A stretch of 26,598 nt of DNA from a virus. The translations under genes were made by a program, and so were the position numbers. The stretch's first letter is position 1. Every line of letters starts with the position of its first letter. The stretch is from positions 1 through 26,598 of IMG/VR virus record IMGVR_UViG_3300032298_000645. One strand, written 5' to 3'. The notes under the pieces are model-generated. The model worked only from the letters and a program-made list of their open reading frames with translations, did not search any database and was not told where the DNA came from. Below, piece by piece: positions 1-9,134 of this stretch.

Positions 1-1904
1 GCATCAAAATTTTGTGGGTTTTCAGGGTTAGTAACATCACTGAAACAGTATGTATCGCAATCGGATTGTGTCCAAAAAGTTGTATAATTAGAATACTCTT
101 GGCCAGTGACTTGCCAACCAAATATATTTTCCCAAATCCAGGTTACAGTTACGGGGCAGTAACATACTGGTTGTGGATCAGGAGTCCTGGTAGGAGTTAC
201 AGTAGGAGTCCTAGTAGGAGACACCGGTGGAGTATTCGTAGGTGTTGGAGTTGGAGTCAATGTCTGTGTAGGAGTATTTGTTGGTGTAATTGTCGGTGTT
301 ATAGGTGGTGTTCTAGTAGGAGTCCTAGTAGGAGACACCGGTGGAGTATTCGTAGGTGTTGGAGTTGGAGTCAATGTCTGTGTAGGAGTATTTGTTGGTG
401 TAATTGTCGGAGTAGCCGTTGGAGTAGGAGTAGGTGTAACTGTCTGAGTAATCGTTGGAGTCAGAGTAGGTGAGCGTGTCGGTGTCGGCGATGCTGCTGG
501 ACTAGGTGTAATAGACCGTGTAGGTGTAACCGTAGGAGTAACAGTTGGTGTTGGTGATCTTGTAGGTGTAACCGTAGGAGTAACAGTTGGTGTTGGTGTT
601 CTTGTAGGTGTAACAGAAGGAGTTATCGATCTTGTTGGAGTGACAGTTGGTGTTACCGTTGGAGTCACTGTAGTGGTAACAGTCGGTGTTGGTGTAACCG
701 TAGCAGTCAGTGTAATAGTTGGAGTATTCGTTGGTGTTAACGTTGTGCTAGGTGTAGGAGTAGGTGTCAATGTTGGGGTAACAGTTGGTGTTGGCGTAAC
801 AGTTGGTGTAACGGTTCTCGTCGGCGAAGGTGATGGTGTGATTGTAGGAGTTGGAGTAGGTTCAATTACTAATCTAATTGTATCAACTACATTTTCAACT
901 ATAGTTCTTTCAATAATTTGTGCCTTGGTTAGGTCCAAACCATTTGATACAAACCTATACTCTGCTATAGTGGTGTTTTGTTCAATATCGTTTCTAGGGT
1001 TGTCCAATATTCTAAATATACGGTCACCTGTTCTCCATTTTTCATTAGATATGGATGGTTCAGGTATATGAAAAACTCCACAATCTATTCCTCTTGTTGA
1101 TGCATACATTCTCTGAGTATTGTTTGATGACCATTTACTCTTAATATCACCAAGTGAATATATTGAATTTGGGCTAATCTTACTGAATGATGGAAAAACC
1201 TCAGCGGTTCTCGTAGCAGCATTGTAACTTAATATTTTTGAACTCTCACCGGCATTTGTTCCTGATACAATTGTAATAACATTGCCGGTATACAAATCTT
1301 CAATAGTATTATTAGCATCAGGAGCCAATATAATTGCAGTCGAATTGGAACCTGGCCCAACTACTCCAGAATAATGAATATAATTCTTAATGAAGCCATT
1401 TATTCGAGAAGTGTTGGTATATATCGGCATACCTCCGGAAATTGATTGTGAATTTGTTAGATCGGTTAGATATATTCTTGTATTTCCATCTAACTCATTT
1501 GTCTCAATTGCCAAAACATTGGCATTTGATCTACCTTGGCCACCATATATGGATAAAACTTCTCTGTTACCTGTACCTGTTAAAAGGCCGATAATATTTG
1601 GTTGCCTAGAAGATAATTCTAGAATGTTAGGTCGCTGAATATATTTATTAACCGGAACATCATCGAAATAATGAAACAATAATCTATAAGGTCTCAGACG
1701 ATACCCAACAAATTCAATTTCCTGGCCACGCATATAAGGAATATACGACACATTGGTCAATACGTTGCCCAATGTTTTATCAACCGTAGTTGTATTTGTA
1801 ACTACCGTAGTCGATTCTATGGTCCACGTGGCCATAGGTGGAACATAATTATTGGCCACCAGTTGTCTTGTAATTGTAGTAGGTAACGATGTATCTATTG
1901 CCAT
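1..1904 (-). CDS. Fibre-like virion structural protein with Pro-Thr linker (C-terminus beyond left edge)
   Basis: An open frame runs leftward from ATG at 1904 to the window edge without a stop (634 codons seen). Residues about 50-95 hold a pattern recalled from marine T4-like structural proteins, [19 protein letters not shown] followed by a HYFDD stretch. Residues about 275-325 hold GVFHIPEP...[12 protein letters not shown], also typical of that group. Residues about 349-572 are a low-complexity Thr-Pro linker ([17 protein letters not shown]). A Cys- and Trp-containing region then begins ([19 protein letters not shown]) and continues out of view. The start lies 16 nt beyond the stop of the DUF4815 gene and has only a weak AAGG ribosome site, so translation may be coupled. 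The likely role is a baseplate-attached fibre or adhesin with the linker as a flexible stalk. The fibre role is inferred from position and architecture; membership in this structural family is fairly sure. Confidence 0.75.
   Translation of the reverse strand, partial: MAIDTSLPTTITRQLVANNYVPPMATWTIESTTVVTNTTTVDKTLGNVLTNVSYIPYMRGQEIEFVGYRLRPYRLLFHYFDDVPVNKYIQRPNILELSSRQPNIIGLLTGTGNREVLSIYGGQGRSNANVLAIETNELDGNTRIYLTDLTNSQSISGGMPIYTNTSRINGFIKNYIHYSGVVGPGSNSTAIILAPDANNTIEDLYTGNVITIVSGTNAGESSKILSYNAATRTAEVFPSFSKISPNSIYSLGDIKSKWSSNNTQRMYASTRGIDCGVFHIPEPSISNEKWRTGDRIFRILDNPRNDIEQNTTIAEYRFVSNGLDLTKAQIIERTIVENVVDTIRLVIEPTPTPTITPSPSPTRTVTPTVTPTPTVTPTLTPTPTPSTTLTPTNTPTITLTATVTPTPTVTTTVTPTVTPTVTPTRSITPSVTPTRTPTPTVTPTVTPTRSPTPTVTPTVTPTRSITPSPAASPTPTRSPTLTPTITQTVTPTPTPTATPTITPTNTPTQTLTPTPTPTNTPPVSPTRTPTRTPPITPTITPTNTPTQTLTPTPTPTNTPPVSPTRTPTVTPTRTPDPQPVCYCPVTVTWIWENIFGWQVTGQEYSNYTTFWTQSDCDTYCFSDVTNPENPQNFD
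201..410 (-). repeat. Perfect 96-bp direct repeat, 114-bp period (38 codons)
   Basis: Bases 201-296 and 315-410 are identical by eye, separated by 18 bases (297-314). The period of 114 bp is a whole number of codons, so the duplication keeps the Thr-Pro frame. It encodes two copies of a unit containing [20 protein letters not shown]. Exact identity at silent positions suggests a recent duplication or homogenisation. Confidence 0.9.
520..600 (-). repeat. 42-bp-period tandem repeat (14 codons)
   Basis: Bases 520-558 and 562-600 share the same 39 bases, and a third partial copy starts at 604. The 42-bp period is in frame with the Thr-Pro linker and is independent of the 114-bp duplication. Confidence 0.8.
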
Positions 1905-1920
1905 ATTGTTCCGAAAGACC

Positions 1921-4900
1921 TTATCTCGATTGACTGTTTACAATGCTTTGATATACCTCAAATTTGGTAGTTTCGATTGAATTAGTATCTGTTACAATAA
2001 TATCTGGATCAACATTGGTGCTCTTCCAAATATCTGCTTCAGGTAGTGTAACAATAGTTCCTCTAAATGAAGCGTATAGGAACTCTGCACAAGGTGCATC
2101 TTTAGTAGCATATGGCTGTCTAATAAATTCTGTAGTAGTATAATTTAAAGTAATCTTATCACGATGGATTGTTACATTTGAACTGAGTGCAGTATTAACT
2201 CCAAGATACAGTCCTGTAGTGTTTGCCTGACACTGTAAATATCCTTCGGTAAAGTTCATAGCACATTTATAGTCTGGTAATTCGGAACTACCTAGAATGT
2301 GCCCTGTGAAACTATCAGCAAAAACTCCATACTTTGTTCTTTCGAGACCACTAACATCGGTGATTGTCATATCAACAGCTTTTTTCTCTAGATTATTTAG
2401 AGAGACATAATATTCAAGGTTCTCAACTCTCTTATCAATTTTACCAATGTCACGCATAGTATATCGTCGGTTATCAACATACTTTACAGAGATGTCACTT
2501 GAATATTCGGTATATGGTGGAATACCAAGAGAGTATAGAACCATAACTCTATTAGGAACAGTTGGGTCTTGCGGATACTTTGTGGGAATACCCTGAATTA
2601 GCTCAAACTCTTTCTTAGCATTGAGAACGATAAGGTCTCTTCGGCCGAGATAGTATGAATAATCCAACTGGAAGTCAGTGGTTGGAATTGGAGGTAAAAC
2701 GCCTGTCAAAGAATAATTAGGAGAAGCGTTTGATGCATTCTGTTTTGCCGGCCTAAAATCTATTGAATCTCTCAATTCAATAATATCACCATTTGATCTT
2801 CTATGTTGAGGAATAATTGAATATCCGTCACCCAATAGGTCACCATCACTATAAATTTGATTTGCTAGATCTGGATATGAATCCACTGAGAAATATCCAC
2901 CGCCAGTTGCAATTGTATTATGCTGATAATAATAGCAGCAAACTAACAGAGGACCCTTACATGCTGGCCAATCCAGTTTCAACTTTATAGACGCATGATC
3001 ATAATGTGAATCCTTTTGGCCATTATCAAACTCATATCTTATTGTAACATCGTCAAGTTCTGTAATAATGTCGTCTGGATCTGGAATTGCAGAGCCGTTT
3101 AGATCATATATTTTTTTAATTCCAATCACATCCGATAGATACAGTGTTTCTGGAACACCAGTCTTTCTTGAAGGATTTTGAATAATTACCTGGCCAGCAT
3201 TAGGATAAACATATGCTGATGATCCTGTTCCCCAGCCTGTTAGATATGTTGCAGTTTCAGCAGACATGGATTTTGAATTGGCTTGAACAAATGTTTTTAG
3301 TTTTGGTGAAACACCTGTATCAAATTCCATTTTTGCAAATACGATAGATGAGAAAGAATCATTCGGATTAGTATTGCCTGTGCTGAATGTTGCTTGTTCC
3401 GGTATACCCGATGTGACAGACACGGAGACCTCTACAATATCACCATTGGCTCTAGCAGAAGTTTTCTTATCGGTACAAATAACTAAGAAGTTATCCATAA
3501 CTGTCAGTGAGGTATTGGACCCGGTTGTTGCTCCTAAGAACTGCTCATTGACACCTGCAACAATAGGATCTGATACTCCAGAATTGAAGTCAATTAGCGT
3601 ATATTTTTTTCTAAATCTATAAAACATATTGGTAATATTATTAGCCACATAACTCTCAGGAAGTGGGAATAATAATGTGTTCAATGAAGGCTCGCTGACA
3701 TATGCTGAACCTGTAGATACTCTTCCAGACTTGTTAGAGACCGTAATATTACAGTTAGCATTTGAAGATGAACCTGTAGTATAATTCTTGTTAATTACAA
3801 ATGATTCTGCTTCTTCAAAATCAAAATCAATTGATACATTACTCGAAGATGTTGGTGTTTCAACGAAGTCTGGAGAGATAGTAATGGTCTGAGAAGGACC
3901 ATTATAACCTGTAATGTTATAAGTATATCCTCTACCAGGACCGGAAACAACTCTTAGTGAAGCTCCGTTATAGCAGTTATCACTAAATGTCATAATAGTT
4001 GGGCTATCTAATAAGGTTAGGCTATTGGCACTAACAATACTTCCAACTCGGGAAGTAAGTGTTCTATAGTTTGTATCAAATAGGTAAAACTCATATGAAC
4101 GATTGCCTGATACCGTATCGCGCCCATAGAATTGTAAATCTCTAACTCTACCGGTACCAATTTTAGTTTGTTGATATGTAGTATTGCTTGTGAAATTTAC
4201 GTTGGCATAAGGTACGCAATGGATATCAAATAGTTCCATTGTAGATGTATCGAACATACCTTTAACATTATCGACTATAATATAGTTGCCATAATTCATA
4301 TTCAACTCAAAGTCTACAATATCTCTTTTAGTTCTTGCTTTAGGAATACGAATATCTGTGTCAGAAATGGTCTCATATTCATATCCATAAATATATGCTT
4401 TACCAGGAGAAAGCCTGGCACGAACATAATTATAAGGATCATACTTATCAAAATCAAAATTTAGAATGAATGGTCGAACAGTATAGTTACCTGATTCATC
4501 ATAGGTACGGCGTGCAAATACCTCTTCAATTTCCGAATATACTGGAAATTTAATTAGTTTTTTGATGATTCCATTGTCAATACGAGCGAGTTCGATAAAT
4601 TTGCTATCATCTACAGAGAGCAAGTTTCTACTAGTCAATATCAAATTCATTTGATAACGGGCGGCACCAGGAGCTTGATAGTTTGATGCTTCTTGTGCCG
4701 GATCAAGAAGAGTCGAATCAGAATCTTCAGTTATAACCAAATCTTCAAACTCTAATCCAACTTTACAACTAGCAGCCGGATTATATTTTGAAATAATAGT
4801 TGACTGAGAAGGAACTTTAACAAATGCTCCATTAAAAAAGAAAATAGAATCACGAAGATATGCCAATTTACTACCAGGTGCAAAATTGTTTGCGGCCGCG

Positions 4901-5385
4901 GTATTTACATAACTTTCATCATCTTCAACCTTCAGTGTAATGTTGTCATTAAATCTTGTTCCTGAAAGGTATCGACCAACCAATATTGGAGGTTCTGTTG
5001 TCGTGGATTCCGCAGTTTGAATAACTCTGAATTTTGTAATACTTGATCCATTTGAAACAACCAAATTCTTATCTTTGAAACTGGATGCAACAATGGATGT
5101 TCCAGCATATTGAGGATTCAAATTTATGGTTGATAATGAATCTGGAGGAAGGAAAACGTCTCCACCAATAACAGGAGAACCGTTTTCGAAAATGTGACGG
5201 CCAAACCTTTCGATCTGGTTTTGTAGTATTGTTTGCATCTGTGTGAGTTCACGGGCCTGAACTGCATAACCAGGTCGAAACAGAATACGATGAAAGTTTT
5301 TATCTTCACTGAAATCGTCGTAATACGGCGAAACTTTCGTGCTTTCTGGAACTACATATGTGTTTGTTACGTTTGCCGAAGCCAT
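1921..5385 (-). CDS. DUF4815-type baseplate/fibre structural protein, 1154 aa
   Basis: The N-terminus (residues about 24-75) has the pattern [20 protein letters not shown], then [15 protein letters not shown] and a [10 protein letters not shown] stretch. I recognise this as the DUF4815 family of virion proteins in marine T4-like phages. Near residue 977 is the second hallmark of that group, [19 protein letters not shown]. The middle is predicted from composition to be beta-rich, with many Ser, Thr, Asn and Gly. It follows gp8 with an 18-nt gap and has a good AGAGGA ribosome site. In T4 this position holds genes 9-12 (fibre attachment and short tail fibres), none of which is seen here, so this protein and its downstream neighbour probably fill that peripheral-baseplate role. 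Family membership is fairly sure; the exact function is inferred. Confidence 0.8.
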   Translation of the reverse strand: MASANVTNTYVVPESTKVSPYYDDFSEDKNFHRILFRPGYAVQARELTQMQTILQNQIERFGRHIFENGSPVIGGDVFLPPDSLSTINLNPQYAGTSIVASSFKDKNLVVSNGSSITKFRVIQTAESTTTEPPILVGRYLSGTRFNDNITLKVEDDESYVNTAAANNFAPGSKLAYLRDSIFFFNGAFVKVPSQSTIISKYNPAASCKVGLEFEDLVITEDSDSTLLDPAQEASNYQAPGAARYQMNLILTSRNLLSVDDSKFIELARIDNGIIKKLIKFPVYSEIEEVFARRTYDESGNYTVRPFILNFDFDKYDPYNYVRARLSPGKAYIYGYEYETISDTDIRIPKARTKRDIVDFELNMNYGNYIIVDNVKGMFDTSTMELFDIHCVPYANVNFTSNTTYQQTKIGTGRVRDLQFYGRDTVSGNRSYEFYLFDTNYRTLTSRVGSIVSANSLTLLDSPTIMTFSDNCYNGASLRVVSGPGRGYTYNITGYNGPSQTITISPDFVETPTSSSNVSIDFDFEEAESFVINKNYTTGSSSNANCNITVSNKSGRVSTGSAYVSEPSLNTLLFPLPESYVANNITNMFYRFRKKYTLIDFNSGVSDPIVAGVNEQFLGATTGSNTSLTVMDNFLVICTDKKTSARANGDIVEVSVSVTSGIPEQATFSTGNTNPNDSFSSIVFAKMEFDTGVSPKLKTFVQANSKSMSAETATYLTGWGTGSSAYVYPNAGQVIIQNPSRKTGVPETLYLSDVIGIKKIYDLNGSAIPDPDDIITELDDVTIRYEFDNGQKDSHYDHASIKLKLDWPACKGPLLVCCYYYQHNTIATGGGYFSVDSYPDLANQIYSDGDLLGDGYSIIPQHRRSNGDIIELRDSIDFRPAKQNASNASPNYSLTGVLPPIPTTDFQLDYSYYLGRRDLIVLNAKKEFELIQGIPTKYPQDPTVPNRVMVLYSLGIPPYTEYSSDISVKYVDNRRYTMRDIGKIDKRVENLEYYVSLNNLEKKAVDMTITDVSGLERTKYGVFADSFTGHILGSSELPDYKCAMNFTEGYLQCQANTTGLYLGVNTALSSNVTIHRDKITLNYTTTEFIRQPYATKDAPCAEFLYASFRGTIVTLPEADIWKSTNVDPDIIVTDTNSIETTKFEVYQSIVNSQSR

Positions 5386-5403
5386 ATTTTCTACATTCCT
5401 CTA

Positions 5404-6732
5404 TTAAAACTTAAATATTAATTGAAAGGTCTCAGTTTGATCATCTGACCTTTGAATGGATTTGATATTATCTATATATAGTAACTTTCCTGTATAAGGT
5501 CTGAAATCTGGATAAACCACTGAGTCCAAAAACCTTGCAGCGGTACTTTCTGTTCCTATGATAAGTTCGTTTGACGGTGTTCCGGCAGTGTCATTCAATT
5601 TCATGACATTGTTTGCCGAATCCCACTCTACAATAGTCCCTCTAAAAACAGAATTGAAATATGCACCACCTTGATATACATATTCATCTTCAATAAAATT
5701 AATGGAAGTTCCGTTCAATGTTAGTTTTGTTAATTGTGAAAAAACACTATTAGAAGCAATGTTGCCAGATGCTCGATAAATTGGATCTTCAATAACAGCA
5801 ATTTGTCGATAGTCGTTATGTGTAGTCAGAATGCCTAATTCGCTATTTTCCAATTGCACATTGATTAATAGATATGATCCTCCTAATTCTGTAACGGGAT
5901 CTGATCCATGCCCACCAACCGGACTAATAACTGAACTAGCCATAGCTCCTTCGCCGTTGGTTGAATAAATGGCAATATCAGCATAAGAATATCCTACACC
6001 AGGGTCGTCAATTACTATTTCGGAAATAGTATTTGTATAGATATCTCTAATTGCTATAGCATTTGCTGTAATTGTTCCATCACCTTTGATTATGACATTA
6101 ATATTATTTGTAGTATATCCTGAACCATTTGCAGTAAGATTGATAACATGTAGACCTCCATCGATGGAGTTTTCTTGAACGTGCCATTGTTGAGAGTTAT
6201 CATCTAGAATTAAGGTTTTAACAGGAATAAATTTGCTGGTAGTAAATCTTAGTTGTTCTTCTTTATTGATTGTGTAAAGATATTTCCAAATGTATTTGTC
6301 TGATGTTTGAAAGGGAATAAGAGAGTTTAGTGATGTAGGCTTGGCATATGATGGCTGACCATAATTATTAGCGAGACACTTATAAACGTTCCATTCATCG
6401 GTGACCACATAAAATGCGGTGTTTGCATTTTTTAGTTCAATAGAATCTATGAGATGATTATATGCAATATAAGTCTCACCATTTGTCCAATCATGCCTAG
6501 GGACAACGTGTCTCATATCGTTACCGGTAATTCTTTTACCGCCAATCATATTTTTCCAGACATCATAGAAAGATGCTATAGATGTGTTTGCTTGTGTAGG
6601 ATTGTTTTCATCATTCCAAGGAGTCACCTTACCAAACGTTAAATATAGATTTGAACTGGCGGGTTCGGAGACCGACTCTTTAAATTGTTTTGCACTGAAA
6701 ATTTCAAGTTCTTTTGAATGTGTCGATGCCAT
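5404..6732 (-). CDS. gp8: Baseplate wedge subunit gp8
   Basis: The match to T4 gp8 runs through the N-terminal half: LYLTFGKVTPW (residues 29-39), YDVWKNMIGG, HVVPRHDW, VYKCL and DKYIWKYLYTI (145-155). It resumes at YRQIAVIEDPIYRASG (308-323) and the C-terminal GKLLYIDNIKSIQR...QLIFKF. gp8 is part of the wedge, where it joins gp6 and gp7. At 442 aa it is about 100 residues longer than T4 gp8 (334 aa). The extra length falls in two places: a G-x-GY beta module at about 194-275 and a second module at about 345-400. It lies 32 nt after the gp7-position gene, with a CTAAATA motif and a GGAAGAG ribosome site in front. The identification is very secure. Confidence 0.95.
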   Translation of the reverse strand: MASTHSKELEIFSAKQFKESVSEPASSNLYLTFGKVTPWNDENNPTQANTSIASFYDVWKNMIGGKRITGNDMRHVVPRHDWTNGETYIAYNHLIDSIELKNANTAFYVVTDEWNVYKCLANNYGQPSYAKPTSLNSLIPFQTSDKYIWKYLYTINKEEQLRFTTSKFIPVKTLILDDNSQQWHVQENSIDGGLHVINLTANGSGYTTNNINVIIKGDGTITANAIAIRDIYTNTISEIVIDDPGVGYSYADIAIYSTNGEGAMASSVISPVGGHGSDPVTELGGSYLLINVQLENSELGILTTHNDYRQIAVIEDPIYRASGNIASNSVFSQLTKLTLNGTSINFIEDEYVYQGGAYFNSVFRGTIVEWDSANNVMKLNDTAGTPSNELIIGTESTAARFLDSVVYPDFRPYTGKLLYIDNIKSIQRSDDQTETFQLIFKF

Positions 6733-6761
6733 TTATCACTACTCTTCCGGTTTTATAATGT

Positions 6762-6768
6762 TATTTAG
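6762..6768 (-). promoter_or_regulatory. Candidate late promoter motif CTAAATA upstream of gp8
   Basis: CTAAATA reads leftward, overlapping the stop codon of the upstream gene, and ends 29 nt before the gp8 start codon. It resembles the T4 late -10 element TATAAATA. Similar motifs lie at a like distance before gp25 and gp48. No start site is known, and the motif is short enough to occur by chance. Confidence 0.35.
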
Positions 6769-9134
6769 GAGTTTTTGGAGATATACACGTTACCTGTGCT
6801 ATTTACGGAATTTGCAAAACTAACCATTACTGCATCCGTATTTGATCCTGTTACCGTGAACATTCCATTGACCAAATTTGCAGTATCTCCATCTCTAAAC
6901 AACAGATACACATTATCACCTTGTGTATAATCTGGATAATAAAGATTGCTGCTCTTTTTATTAATGTATATTATACTGGTTGAACCATCACCAACCGATT
7001 CATACCCTGCGCTAGAATATACAATCCTTGATAAATCCAATACAGATACAGTATTCTTTAAATTTAACTGATCTTGATTGATAGACATATATTCACCAAA
7101 TAGCTTAGTACCGATAGGATGTGTCAAATTATTTAAATATTGTCTAAATTTATTAATAGATTCATCAATTCTAAGGACATAAGAATAGTTTTGATAATAA
7201 TTTTTATTCTGAATAAAGTTATATGATGACAAGTGGCCATCATCATTAATATATCTACCAGGATATGTGTAAATTCCTGTGACAATAACTGTGTTGCCAC
7301 GTGCGGTACCATCACCAAGACCTGTAAAGTCTAATGTAGGTGGATTAACATAACCTGAACCACCTTGTTGAACTGTTAATCTTAGGATTGAACCAATAGT
7401 ATCTGATGAGGTAATGGTCTGCAAACCCTCTCCTAAAGTTTCCGTAACAACTATTACAGCATTTGTTCCGATAGTGGAATGTATATTAGCAATTGGCGGA
7501 TGATTTTTATCATACCCCATTCCACCAATTGGGAATCCTTCAAGTTCAATAAATGATACCCGTGTGATTGCACCATTAATATCTACGTTTGAGACTTCAG
7601 CTAATGCTCCTTCTCCGTATTCATTTGGATGTGCAGGTCTATCGAAAGTAATTATATCACCGATTTGATAATTTTCACCACCATTATCAATTCTCATTCT
7701 ACCTAAAATACCTAGTGATCGGACAATAGTATTTGCTCTGATTGAAATTGACGGAATGGATGTATAGTTTTCACCACCTGTTAGAACTGCTATACCGGTG
7801 ACCGGCCCAACATTGGAATATTGCCAATATATCGATGCGTTGGCAATAGATGTATTAACATTAGCCTTTTTATAAATTATTAAAGTTCTATTAGATAATC
7901 CAGATCCCATAGAAGGAGATACACTTAATGTATCGCTGTTATAATCAATAGATGTTACTGTAACAGTTCGGTTATTGACATTAATTTGATCATAAAGTTC
8001 AAAGTAGACATTTGAATTTCCCGACCACTGATCTAGTGTTAATGTTGAAACATTGGATCCAGGTGAGCCACCAGTGCTAACTAATAGATTAGAAGTGTTA
8101 ATGAATATAGTCGCTTGGTTTCCAAAGGCAACATTTAATGGAGTATTGGCCTCTGAGAGAATGGTCGAACCAATAATATTATATGAATTAGGATGATAAT
8201 ATCCGGACTTATCTACCACAAAAACGTTACCGGTTGCACCTATTCCACCGCCACCAATAATAGAAATATCCTGGCCAACTTGATATCCTGCACCAGTATA
8301 TGTAACAACAATAGAGCGTAGGCCACCCTGGGTGGTTTTAGATACGAGAACTCTGGAACCACTTCCTGTTATACCATCTGTCGGTATTACTGGAATTGAC
8401 GTTCCTTCAATATAGTTATTGCCGGCAACATCGATTGATGCTGAGATCACAATACCTGAGAAAATATTGGCCGCGAGGTGTTTTGTCTGACCTTCTTCTT
8501 CAATATAGGTATAAACATTTTCACCAGAAACGAACTCTCTTGACGCACCTGAAATTTTTAATTCGGAAATAATTGAACCTTTTTCATAATATACGTCAAC
8601 AGATTCAACGGTTGCTGTGGCATTAGATTCCTCACCACGAATAATATGTGATGCAAACTTGCTGGCACCATCATCTATGATTGTATTGGATAACCTAACC
8701 TCATTAACACGAATAGATTTCTCAACATACCATTTTCCGTCAGAAGCTCGGAGAATGTCCTGTTTAGGATAATATACATCAACTTCTTTTCCATATAATG
8801 CTCTGGCCAGAAACCTAATTGACTTTTCTGTACCACGGGCTCTATAAAAGTCTTGAACATTTTTAAGGATAACATTTTTATCTGCAATAACAGCCTGTGG
8901 AATGGACATCACATAATTATCATACAGTTTTGTTAGAATAATTTCTGTATTACCAGCAGCAAGGTCTGGATCCAAATAATTTGTAAATTGTTTAGCAGAA
9001 TTAATAGCATTATCATCTTGTTCCATGAATTTGTAATAAGATTCAAGAAACTCGACGAATGTAGGATGATCATCTTTGACGAACTTTGGTACCTGTGATG
9101 ATATTAGGTGTGAAGTTTTGTTATTTGAAATCAT
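6765..9134 (-). CDS. gp7: Baseplate wedge protein in the gp7 position, 789 aa
   Basis: This gene lies between gp6 and gp8, as gene 7 does in T4, and its start overlaps the gp6 stop (ATGA). The N-terminus reads SSQVPKFVKDDHPTFVEFLE and continues into a YYKFMEQ helix. Residues about 90-130 hold NVQDFYRARGTEKSIRFL and ALYGKEVDVYYPKQDILRA, patterns I associate with marine T4-like wedge proteins of this slot. From about residue 200 on, G-x-GY beta modules repeat about six times (for example YTGAGYQVGQ, GGENYTSIP, GGSGYVNPP). It is shorter than T4 gp7 (1032 aa), and I see no direct sequence match to it. The name gp7 therefore rests mainly on gene order. A wedge role is fairly sure. Confidence 0.75.
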   Translation of the reverse strand: MISNNKTSHLISSQVPKFVKDDHPTFVEFLESYYKFMEQDDNAINSAKQFTNYLDPDLAAGNTEIILTKLYDNYVMSIPQAVIADKNVILKNVQDFYRARGTEKSIRFLARALYGKEVDVYYPKQDILRASDGKWYVEKSIRVNEVRLSNTIIDDGASKFASHIIRGEESNATATVESVDVYYEKGSIISELKISGASREFVSGENVYTYIEEEGQTKHLAANIFSGIVISASIDVAGNNYIEGTSIPVIPTDGITGSGSRVLVSKTTQGGLRSIVVTYTGAGYQVGQDISIIGGGGIGATGNVFVVDKSGYYHPNSYNIIGSTILSEANTPLNVAFGNQATIFINTSNLLVSTGGSPGSNVSTLTLDQWSGNSNVYFELYDQINVNNRTVTVTSIDYNSDTLSVSPSMGSGLSNRTLIIYKKANVNTSIANASIYWQYSNVGPVTGIAVLTGGENYTSIPSISIRANTIVRSLGILGRMRIDNGGENYQIGDIITFDRPAHPNEYGEGALAEVSNVDINGAITRVSFIELEGFPIGGMGYDKNHPPIANIHSTIGTNAVIVVTETLGEGLQTITSSDTIGSILRLTVQQGGSGYVNPPTLDFTGLGDGTARGNTVIVTGIYTYPGRYINDDGHLSSYNFIQNKNYYQNYSYVLRIDESINKFRQYLNNLTHPIGTKLFGEYMSINQDQLNLKNTVSVLDLSRIVYSSAGYESVGDGSTSIIYINKKSSNLYYPDYTQGDNVYLLFRDGDTANLVNGMFTVTGSNTDAVMVSFANSVNSTGNVYISKNS

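Larger units (their letters stand above)
172..864 (-). repeat. Low-complexity Pro-Thr coding region
   Basis: About 690 bases encode an almost pure Thr/Pro stretch (units [19 protein letters not shown]) inside the left-edge fibre-like gene. On the plus strand it reads as GGTGTA/GGAGTA-type hexamers, which creates long antisense frames (for example 12-473 and 640-1071) that are not genes. Confidence 0.9.

Noticed and set aside
12-1638. Plus-strand open frames 12-473, 640-1071 and 1390-1638
   Set aside because: They are antisense to the left-edge fibre-like gene. The first two are products of its repeat composition (Val-Gly-Val-rich or Arg-Ser-rich translations), and none has a credible ribosome site.
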